Source: Phaeodactylibacter sp. (GTDB taxonomy: Bacteria > Bacteroidota > Bacteroidia > Chitinophagales > Saprospiraceae). Taken from it: DNA of 33,950 nt. The DNA lies in contig JAGFJD010000301.1 of NCBI GenBank assembly GCA_024102975.1, positions 1-33,950 of the forward strand, read 5' to 3'. Below the pieces are notes generated by a model, which saw only the letters and a list, made by a program, of their open reading frames with translations, was not told the DNA's origin and made no database searches. Made by a program: the position numbers and the translations under genes. This document shows, in pieces, positions 8,178 to 14,525 of this stretch (positions are counted from its first letter, which is position 1; the number at the start of each line of letters is the position of its first letter).

Positions 8178-8492
8178 ATGCTGATCACAACCACAGACTA
8201 CATCCCCGGGCGGGAGATCGCCGAAGTGCTCGACATCGTCCGGGGCAGCACCGTGCGGGCCCGCAACCTGGGCCGCGACATCTTCGCCGGCCTGAAAAAC
8301 CTGGTGGGCGGAGAAATATCGGAATATACCCAGCTCATGGCCGACGCCCGCGAGCAGGCCATCGACCGCATGATCGCCGACGCGGAAGAGATCGAAGCCG
8401 ATGCAATTATCAACGTCCGCTTCGCTACGGCAGCAGTGATGCAGGGGGCATCGGAGATACTGGCGTATGGGACGGCGGTAAAATTGAAATAG
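8178..8492 (+). CDS. YbjQ/UPF0145 family protein
   Basis: The 104-residue product matches the YbjQ family over its full length: N-terminal strand MLITTTDYIPGREIAEVLDI, then GSTVRARN and DIFAGLKNLVGGEISEYTQL, the helix around residues 55-70 and the C-terminal strands ADAIINVRF and GTAVKLK. The family forms pentameric rings with possible metal-binding sites; its cellular role is not settled. No signal peptide is present, so it should be cytoplasmic. The gene stands alone, with repeat-rich DNA on both sides. Confidence 0.93.
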   Translation: MLITTTDYIPGREIAEVLDIVRGSTVRARNLGRDIFAGLKNLVGGEISEYTQLMADAREQAIDRMIADAEEIEADAIINVRFATAAVMQGASEILAYGTAVKLK

Positions 8493-8725
8493 GATATATG
8501 GAAATATATGGAGATATATGGAAATACATGGAGATGTGTAGAAGTGAATGGAAATGTATGGAAATACCTTTTGCGGTGTATGCCGGCTATTGCGAACTTA
8601 TCTCCGGAGATGAGGGTTAAATTAGGGTTATTGATTAGGACGTACGGGCGTTATTGGCCGGATGAGGTCCGCCCAATAACCAGCAACCAATAACGCCGCA
8701 GGATTCCATCCAAGACATCAACACC
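8493..8725. repeat. Degenerate TGGAAATA tandem repeats and a nested inverted repeat
   Basis: From about 8498 to 8565 words of the form ATATGGAAATATATGGAGAT recur with drift. Further on GGCGTTATTGG (8647-8657) is the exact reverse complement of 8687-8697, and an inner CCAATAAC copy lies at 8673-8680. The same AATAACC words appear at 14422-14441. The structure could fold in the smpB leader but looks like dispersed repeat debris. Confidence 0.6.
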
Positions 8726-9196
8726 ATGGCTATAAAGAAGACCAAAGAGCATAAAGTAGAGATCGTCAACCGCAAGGCGGATTTCGAGTACAGCTTCATC
8801 GACACGTATGAGGCAGGCATCGTGCTGACGGGCACAGAGATCAAATCCATCCGCGCCGGCAACGCCAACCTGCGCGACGCCTACTGCTACTTCAGGAAAG
8901 GAGAGCTGTACATCAAGAGCCTCTTCATCGCCGAATACAGCTTCGCCAACCAGTTCAACCACGACACCCGCCGGACCCGCAAGCTGCTGCTGCGGCGCGG
9001 CCAGCTGCGCAAAATGGAAAAGCAGGTGAAAGAGCGCGGCTTCACCATCGTGCCGATACGCCTGTACATCAACGACCGCGGTTTTGCCAAACTGGAAATC
9101 GCTCTGGCCCAGGGCAAGAAGGTGCACGACAAGCGGCAGTCCATCAAGGAGCGGGATGTGAAGCGGGATCTGTCGAGGATCAAGAAGATGTATTAG
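8726..9196 (+). CDS. smpB: SsrA-binding protein SmpB
   Basis: The 156-residue product is a full-length SmpB, the partner that binds tmRNA and delivers it to stalled ribosomes for trans-translation. Diagnostic segments are NRKADFEYSFIDTYEAGIVL, TGTEIKSIRAGNANLRDAY, the RTRKLLLRRGQLRKMEK helix, the RLYINDRGFAKLEIALAQGK strand block and the basic tail KKVHDKRQSIKERDVKRDL, which enters the decoding centre. It is cytoplasmic. The start follows directly after AT-poor repeat DNA. No tmRNA gene was found in this window. Confidence 0.98.
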   Translation: MAIKKTKEHKVEIVNRKADFEYSFIDTYEAGIVLTGTEIKSIRAGNANLRDAYCYFRKGELYIKSLFIAEYSFANQFNHDTRRTRKLLLRRGQLRKMEKQVKERGFTIVPIRLYINDRGFAKLEIALAQGKKVHDKRQSIKERDVKRDLSRIKKMY

Positions 9197-9299
9197 CAGA
9201 GTTCTGGTGTTCGCTGTTCGCTATTGGCGGTTGGCGGTTCGCTGTTGGCTCGCTGGACAGCCTGCGAACGCCGAAAACCGAACTGCGAACCCCACCCTC

Positions 9300-10103
9300 C
9301 TACAACTTCCCCTTCATCCGCTGATACTCCGTATCGTAGCTCTTTTTTCCTCTGCAATTCAGTTCCTTCGCTTTGGCATCGATATTTTCCACGCGGTTGC
9401 CCGGGTTGGGGTGGGTGCTCAGGAACTCGGGCGGCGTGGACTGGCCTTCCATCTTTCGGAAGAAGCCGGCAGCGCCGTTGGCGTGGTAGTCCGTTTCGCA
9501 AAGGTAGATCACGGAATAGGTGTCGGCCTCGGTTTCGTGGGTGCGGCTGAACTTGAGGTTGATCAGCCCCAGGGCGACCTGCTCGATCATTCCCGGCTCG
9601 GCGCTGCCGGTGGCGATGGACGCCAGGGCCGACAAGCCGTAGATTTTGGTCATCTGCCGGGTGGAGTGGCGCTGGGCGGCGTGGGCGATCTCGTGGCCCA
9701 TCACGCCCGCCAGCTGGTCTTCGGAATCGAGGAACTTGATCAGGCCGGTGTAGACGTAGATGTGGCCGCCCGGCGTGCAGAAGGCGTTCAGCGTGTTGTC
9801 GTCCTTGATAATCTTGACTTCCCAGGCAAATTCATCCTTGTAAGCCACCTTTCCGGTATTGAGGATTTTGTCTCTGATCTTGCGGATGTAAGCGTAGGCT
9901 TCCTCGTTCCCCCGTTCCGGCAGCACCGGGAACTGAGCGGGGTCGTCTGCGATTTGTTTGGCTACCTGTTGGCCCAGCTGCATGTCCTGCTCGGGCGTGA
10001 AGAGGTTGAACCCGCCGCCCGGCTTGCTGGTGGTGCCGCAACCGGAAAAGGACAGGGCAATGGAGAATGCAATGGCGAGGATGGGCAGTTTTTTCATCGT
10101 CAT
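9300..10103 (-). CDS. M48-family metalloprotease lipoprotein
   Basis: The 267-residue product has a lipoprotein-type signal ending in LSFSGC22 and an M48 peptidase domain. The zinc motif is H137-E-I-A-H141, and the third ligand is Glu192 in THETEADTYS. The NAFCTPGGHIYVYTGL segment and LSTHPNPGNRVENI near the C-terminus are also typical. These resemble the LoiP/YcaL/BepA group of periplasmic proteases that degrade misfolded outer-membrane proteins. Start could be the ATG at 10103 or at 10097; the family consensus favours MKKL. A TATTTTTG -7-like box lies about 92 bp upstream (10195-10202). It converges on smpB, with 103 bp of short GTTCGC-type repeats between them. Confidence 0.93.
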   Translation of the reverse strand: MTMKKLPILAIAFSIALSFSGCGTTSKPGGGFNLFTPEQDMQLGQQVAKQIADDPAQFPVLPERGNEEAYAYIRKIRDKILNTGKVAYKDEFAWEVKIIKDDNTLNAFCTPGGHIYVYTGLIKFLDSEDQLAGVMGHEIAHAAQRHSTRQMTKIYGLSALASIATGSAEPGMIEQVALGLINLKFSRTHETEADTYSVIYLCETDYHANGAAGFFRKMEGQSTPPEFLSTHPNPGNRVENIDAKAKELNCRGKKSYDTEYQRMKGKL

Positions 10104-10194
10104 GAGTTTGTTTTTTGAGACGGTTGTTTCCGAGCAGGTAACGCCGGGGCAGCCCCGCTTGGTATATCCCGGCCGGGAGATGGGGCCGGGATTT

Positions 10195-10202
10195 CAAAAA
10201 TA
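10195..10202 (-). promoter_or_regulatory. Candidate -7 box for the M48 gene
   Basis: On the minus strand the bases read TATTTTTG, a full match to TAnnTTTG. No TTG was found at the expected distance upstream, so the promoter is only half supported. The leader that follows contains GC-rich self-complementary stretches (CCCGG and CCGGG words near 10168-10190). Confidence 0.35.
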
Positions 10203-10258
10203 TTAACTATTTGGTTAAGGGATTGGAAAAAGGGGGATTTATTATGGTTTCATTTTAT

Positions 10259-10424
10259 CTAGTACATGAAAACTTAAATAAATGGTTGCTTAGGCGAAGT
10301 TATTTTGGACTTAATCAAGGAAGAAAAAACGAGCATAGCCGGAGCTACGTGAGTTTTTTCTGACGAAGAGCAAGTTCAAAAGAACAAGCATAAGCGGGTA
10401 TTTATTTAGGTATTCATGTACTAG
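10259..10424. mobile_element. 166-bp palindromic MITE-like element
   Basis: The ends 10259-10283 and 10400-10424 are inverted repeats with 23 of 25 positions matching. The similarity continues inward in weaker form (GCTTAGG / GCTTATG, GTTATTTTGGACTT / GTTCTTTTGAACTT), and an inner stem GAAAAAAC/GTTTTTTC (near 10322-10360) closes the centre. The element begins and ends with CTAG. It interrupts the 3' end of the RelE/ParE-type toxin reading frame, whose last 30 or so codons are element sequence. No transposase is encoded, so any movement would need one in trans. Confidence 0.6.
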
Positions 10425-10706
10425 GTCCTGACGGGTATCGAATACATCGGTCACGTAAATCACTTGCCCTTCGATTCGATAAATGACCTTGTAATGTGGA
10501 GATACTAAAACGTAGCGATGGCCCAGTCCAAGATATTCCAGGTTCTCTTCTTTTTGCCCCATGAAAGGTTGTTGTTTTAAAATCAGAGCGGCTTCCATTA
10601 CTTCCCTTCTGACCCTCCGGCCTTTTTTGCCGTTGCCGCGACGCCTGTGATAGTCATAAATCTTTTTCAGCTCTGCTTTAGCAGGGTCAGTGATCTTTAC
10701 TTTTAT
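10311..10706 (-). pseudogene. RelE/ParE-type toxin, start lost and 3' end replaced
   Basis: Frame from 10706 gives IKVKITDPAKAELKKIYDYH, then RRRGNGKKGRRVRREVMEAA, then YLGLGHRYVLVSPHYKVIYR and VTDVFDTRQD, the normal order of a RelE/ParE mRNA-interferase-fold toxin. The codon where ATG is expected, 3 bp after the antitoxin stop, is ATA (10706-10704); the first in-frame ATG is at 10598, inside the domain. After DTRQD the frame runs into the palindromic element at 10424 and ends at 10311. One extra base at that junction would give DPST and a stop at 10416-10414, close to the usual family end. The toxin is therefore probably inactive or poorly translated. Confidence 0.7.
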
Positions 10707-10709
10707 GGC

Positions 10710-10946
10710 TCAATCCCAATCCTCTTCGATTATGGATTCAATATCGCTTACTTCTCACTTCGCGATTGCCTCTTCGGACGCTTTGGCACGAGCTTCCAAC
10801 TCTTCCCTTGACATGGGTTTAAGTTCGGTTTCATAGGCATTTATTTCCGCTTGCTCTTTGAGCCGCAACAATTTTTCCAGCATATTCGGATCCTGAAGCT
10901 GAACCAACCATTCGATCAGTTTGAATTTTTCTGCCTGTACATTCAT
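10710..10946 (-). pseudogene. Antitoxin of the decayed RelE/ParE pair, with an internal stop
   Basis: The start MNVQAEKFKLIEWLVQLQD at 10946 fits a common Bacteroidota antitoxin family; an ATG at 10970 is also in frame. The product continues through LKPMSREELEARAKASEEAI and then meets TGA at 10757-10755. Past that stop the same frame reads EVSDIESIIEEDWD and ends at TGA 10712-10710, three bases before the toxin start position. Families of this kind carry such an acidic tail to wrap the toxin, and the position of the stop normally holds a small residue (a GGA to TGA change would explain it). Seen directly: the stop and the intact downstream frame. Inference: loss of function. A 7-bp dyad (10974-10980 with 10991-10997) upstream could be its operator. 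Confidence 0.65.
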
Positions 10947-10989
10947 TGTCCAATTTTTTACCCACTCCAATTTAACGATATTATTTCTA

Positions 10990-12504
10990 TTATCGTTCTT
11001 TAAAGGTTGTCCAATCCGGGAGATATTCCCTTAGGAACTTCACAGTCTTCACCATATCCTCCCGCAAGACCCTATCTTCCTCAAGTGCCGGCACCACCTT
11101 CCGATACTGCTCCAGCAGCCCTTCGATAACCGGCGACGACTGCGACGGCCGCCGGAACTCCATGGCCTGGGCCGCCGTCATCCACTCGATGGCGAGGATG
11201 CGCTCCAGGTTCAGCACGACGCGGCGGCATTTGGTGGCCGCGTTGGCGGCCATGCTGACGTGGTCCTCCTGGCCGTTGCTGCTCACGATGCTGTCCACCG
11301 AAGCGGGGGTACATAGCTGTTTGTTCTGGCTGACGATGGAGGCGGCGGTATACTGCGGGATCATCAGGCCGGAGTTGAGGCCGGCGTGGGCGGTCAGGAA
11401 GCTGGGCAGGCCGCGGGCGCCGGAGAGGAGCTGGTAGGTGCGCCGCTCCGAGATGCTGCCCAGCTCAGCCAGGGCGATGGCCAGGTAGTCGAGCACCAGG
11501 GCCAGGGGCTGGGCGTGGAAGTTGCCGCCGGAGAGGATAGCGTCGGAATCGGGGAAAATATTGGGATTATCAGTCACGCCGTTGGCCTCGGTGAGGAAGA
11601 CGTGCCCGGTATGGCAGATGGCGTCCCAGCTGGCGCCGTGCACCTGAGGCGCGCAGCGGAAGGCGTAGGGGTCCTGCACGTAGTACTTGTCGCGCACGGC
11701 CAGCCCGCTGCCGTCCAGCCACCGGCGGATGTCGGCGGCCACCTTAATTTGCCCTTCATGGGCGCGGATGGCGTGCAGGCGCTCGTCGAAGGGCGACAGG
11801 CGGCAGTCGAAAGCGTCGACGGAGGCGGCGGCGCAGAGGTTGGCAATACCGAACAGGCGGTGGGCTTCCAGCAGGCACCAGCCGGCATAGGCGGCAGAGA
11901 ACTGGGTGCCGTTCAGCAGGGCCAGGCCCTCCTTGGCCTGCAGGCGCAGGGGTTCAATGCCCAGGGCAGACAGCACTTCGGCCGCCTGTCGCTTTTCATT
12001 TTTATAAAAAACCTCGCCCAGCCCGATCAGCGGCAGGCTGAGGTGGGCCAGCGGCGCCAGATCGCCCGAAGCGCCCAGAGAGCCTTGCTCGTAGACGACG
12101 GGCAGGATGCCGAGGTTGAAAAATTCCACGAGGCGCTCCACCAGTTCCAGGCGCACGCCGGAATAGCCGTGGGAAAGGCTCTGCACCTTCAACAGCAGCA
12201 TCAGGCGGACGATTTGCGGCGGGACTTCCTCGCCCATGCCGCAGGCGTGCGACCGCACCAGGTTGTACTGCAGGGCTTCCGTCTCTTCTTTGGAAATCTG
12301 GATATTGCACAGGGCGCCAAAGCCGGTATTGATGCCGTAGAACAACTCGTCGGAATGCTGTAGTTTGCCGGTGAGGTAGTCGCGGCAGTGTTGGATGCGC
12401 CGGCGGCTCTCCTCGGAGAGGGTGAGTTGGTAGTCGTCTTTCAGTGCCTGTGCTATGCGCTCAAGGGTCAGTGTGTCTGCACTGATATAATAGGTTTTAT
12501 CCAT
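10990..12504 (-). CDS. hutH: Histidine ammonia-lyase
   Basis: The 504-residue product is a complete member of the HAL/PAL family. It carries the Ala145-Ser146-Gly147 triad that cyclises to the MIO electrophile (GSLGASGDLAPLAHLSLPLI), the YGINTGFG loop near 56-63, and the FHAQPLALVLDYLAIALAEL helix. It converts L-histidine to trans-urocanate and ammonia, the first step of histidine degradation, in the cytoplasm. No other hut gene is near, which is unusual for operonic hut systems but common in Bacteroidota. Its leader holds a near-perfect 25-bp palindrome (12521-12571) ending 16 bp before the ATG. Its stop codon region overlaps a small dyad next to the decayed antitoxin gene. Confidence 0.95.
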   Translation of the reverse strand: MDKTYYISADTLTLERIAQALKDDYQLTLSEESRRRIQHCRDYLTGKLQHSDELFYGINTGFGALCNIQISKEETEALQYNLVRSHACGMGEEVPPQIVRLMLLLKVQSLSHGYSGVRLELVERLVEFFNLGILPVVYEQGSLGASGDLAPLAHLSLPLIGLGEVFYKNEKRQAAEVLSALGIEPLRLQAKEGLALLNGTQFSAAYAGWCLLEAHRLFGIANLCAAASVDAFDCRLSPFDERLHAIRAHEGQIKVAADIRRWLDGSGLAVRDKYYVQDPYAFRCAPQVHGASWDAICHTGHVFLTEANGVTDNPNIFPDSDAILSGGNFHAQPLALVLDYLAIALAELGSISERRTYQLLSGARGLPSFLTAHAGLNSGLMIPQYTAASIVSQNKQLCTPASVDSIVSSNGQEDHVSMAANAATKCRRVVLNLERILAIEWMTAAQAMEFRRPSQSSPVIEGLLEQYRKVVPALEEDRVLREDMVKTVKFLREYLPDWTTFKER

Positions 12505-12520
12505 CGTAGGGCTGTTTTTG

Positions 12521-12571
12521 CCCCGACAATTCCGTTTCCAGCTTTTAAAGCTGGAAACGGAATTGTCGGGG
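12521..12571. repeat. Perfect 25-bp palindrome in the hutH leader
   Basis: Positions 12521-12545 are the exact reverse complement of 12547-12571 with one central base. In hutH mRNA this would form a long hairpin just before the ribosome-binding region. There is no U-run after it on the hutH strand. A TATTTTTC -7-like box lies upstream (12602-12595). It may be a terminator for the upstream gene, a translational control hairpin, or a mobile palindrome; the sequence alone does not decide. Confidence 0.8.
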
Positions 12572-12617
12572 TGCGTAACAGGGGGCGAAGTTAAGAAAAA
12601 TACTGGTTTGGCAGCTC

Positions 12618-14345
12618 TCAGCCATTCACCGCCACCACCTCTCCTTCATTGCCCACAAACAGCAGCACATACGCCTTCAGGTTCTCCAGGTTTTGCAGGT
12701 AGTCGTCGAACTGCAGATAACGCCGAAGTTGCCCGACAGCTTCTTTTTTCACCGCTTCGGCTCTGGCGGCAGCTTCTTTTTTAAGGTATTTGAGTTCAAG
12801 GACAAACTGATATTTCGTTTCAAAAGGAGGACGTTTGATCAGCAAAATATCTACAAACCCCTTGTCGGTTGGCGATTTTTTCACTTCAAATTCGTGGTGG
12901 ATGGTATAGACCCCAACGGTAAACAGGACGGAAGCGAAGATGGCCTTGATGTATTTTTCGTCAAAATTCATCTTATCCCGGGTTGAAAGAGCGGCCAATA
13001 TCTGCTGGGTATAGTCAATTAAGGGCTGAATCTCATTGTTAAGGGCTAAAACGGTTATTATTTCGTGCAGGTCAACCTGGCCGGCAGGAAGCCTGCTCCG
13101 TTCGATCAAAACCTGGTGAAAATATTGATAGTATATCTGTTCGATCACATAGTTGGGCATCTTGAAAACTACGCTGGCCAGGCTGCTTTTGTGGATGGTG
13201 ATAAACCCCGTGTAATACAATAAGCTGATAAAATCATTTCTGTCAAACCGTTGTTCCAGTTCAAACTGTCGGGCCAGCGTCGCAGTGACTTCTCCTGTCG
13301 TCAGCAATTCATCCAGGTATTGCAGGTGTTCTTTTTCTTTGCCTTTGATTTGAAACAAGCGGCGGATTTTGCTGTAATCACTGGCGATGTTGGGGTCCAG
13401 CAAGTCTTCCGGGTAGCGCTTTTTGCGGCTGTATTCGGATGCAAAGTAAAGCACCATGTCCGGATTGTAGACGTGCTTGGTGGCTTCCTTGGCAAATAAG
13501 TAACCATTATACCAGGCTTTCGTCAATGCCAGCACTTCCTCTTCCTTGTCTTCCGGCACGCCAATACCTCTGATTATATCACGCACTTCCTGTTGCTCAA
13601 AACCCAGCATCGCGTGGAATTCTTCGTACAAACTGATATTGGTGGAGATATTAAAGCCGCTGGTGAAGCTGTCCAGGGTCAGGGGCGAGACGCCGGTGAT
13701 AAAAAGCCGGTCTATGGTCCCGCTTTGTGTCCCCGCCTTGATCGCTTCGTAAAACTTGCGGACAAAGCCATTTCTTCCCACCATATCCTGAAAAGAATCA
13801 AATTGGAAAGACAGTATCTCATTGGCAAAATGATCGTATTCGTCTATCAAAAGGTAGATTTTATGGTTGGGCGCTTTTAGCTGCATGGCCAACAGAAGAT
13901 GTTGCATTACATGGGCGGGGAAATTGGCGCCTTCTATTTTTTGGGTATTTTCCTGTTGAAAAAACTGCGGGTATTCGCCCAGGAACTGCATTGCGCCATG
14001 CTTCACATTTTGCAGGAAAGATTGGTAAGCACTCTCTGAAGAAGCCGTATTCATCTGTGAAAAATCAAACTTCAGGATCAGGTACCGGTTGGCTAAATCC
14101 GTAGGCTGCCGGCCGATGTGATAATTCCCAAATAGCCGCTCAAATTTGTCTTTATATTGGATGCCGTAGTAATACTCCAGCACAGAAAGGAACAAACTCT
14201 TCCCAAACCGTCGGGGGCGCACAAAAAACAAGTAGCTGGAAAAAAACGCTTCCAATTGCTCAATATACATTGTCCGGTCAACATAGTACTGTCCCCTTTC
14301 AACCAGCGTCTCAAAATTGCTGATCCCGTATGGGATTTTTATCAT
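12618..14345 (-). CDS. AAA-ATPase-like and PD-(D/E)XK nuclease domain protein
   Basis: The start MIKIPYGISNFETLVERGQY at 14345 is the family N-terminus; the 29 codons upstream are repeat DNA. The 575-residue product has an AAA-like NTPase domain with the atypical P-loop VRPRRFGKSLFLS and a Walker B-like KIYLLIDEYDHF. Its C-terminal part (about 440-560) is PD-(D/E)XK-like, with KGFVDILLIKRP and FVLELKYLKK supplying Asp and the E-x-K pair. The pairing matches Pfam AAA-ATPase_like plus PDDEXK_9, a large multi-copy family in Bacteroidota whose function is not established. It is cytoplasmic. The gene is flanked by repeats on both sides and may spread as a mobile or paralogous unit. Confidence 0.92.
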   Translation of the reverse strand: MIKIPYGISNFETLVERGQYYVDRTMYIEQLEAFFSSYLFFVRPRRFGKSLFLSVLEYYYGIQYKDKFERLFGNYHIGRQPTDLANRYLILKFDFSQMNTASSESAYQSFLQNVKHGAMQFLGEYPQFFQQENTQKIEGANFPAHVMQHLLLAMQLKAPNHKIYLLIDEYDHFANEILSFQFDSFQDMVGRNGFVRKFYEAIKAGTQSGTIDRLFITGVSPLTLDSFTSGFNISTNISLYEEFHAMLGFEQQEVRDIIRGIGVPEDKEEEVLALTKAWYNGYLFAKEATKHVYNPDMVLYFASEYSRKKRYPEDLLDPNIASDYSKIRRLFQIKGKEKEHLQYLDELLTTGEVTATLARQFELEQRFDRNDFISLLYYTGFITIHKSSLASVVFKMPNYVIEQIYYQYFHQVLIERSRLPAGQVDLHEIITVLALNNEIQPLIDYTQQILAALSTRDKMNFDEKYIKAIFASVLFTVGVYTIHHEFEVKKSPTDKGFVDILLIKRPPFETKYQFVLELKYLKKEAAARAEAVKKEAVGQLRRYLQFDDYLQNLENLKAYVLLFVGNEGEVVAVNG

Positions 14346-14402
14346 CGGATTTTGATTTTTTGATGGCAAAGATAACGAGATTTGCCCAAATAACGCTACG
14401 CG

Positions 14403-14516
14403 GCCTGGCTTACGGCCAGGGCTAATAACCAATAACCATTAACTGCGGCACCACACTACTGGACATTTACACAAATGGGACCAAAATGTCCAGTAGTATG
14501 CTGCGGCACTATTGTT
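14403..14516. repeat. Repeat cluster with 14-bp inverted repeat
   Basis: A CCTGG/CCAGG stem (14404-14419), AATAACC words (14423-14441), and the exact inverted repeat 14455-14468 with 14484-14497 (15-base loop) occur in sequence. ATGCTGCGGCACTATTGTT follows at 14498-14516. CTACTGGACATTT and ATGCTGCGG-ACTATTGTT also occur at 7984-7996 and 8128-8145, so this is a recurring composite repeat. It sits at the 3' side of the AsmA-like gene and could terminate it. Confidence 0.65.
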
Positions 14517-14525
14517 CCGGCAACC

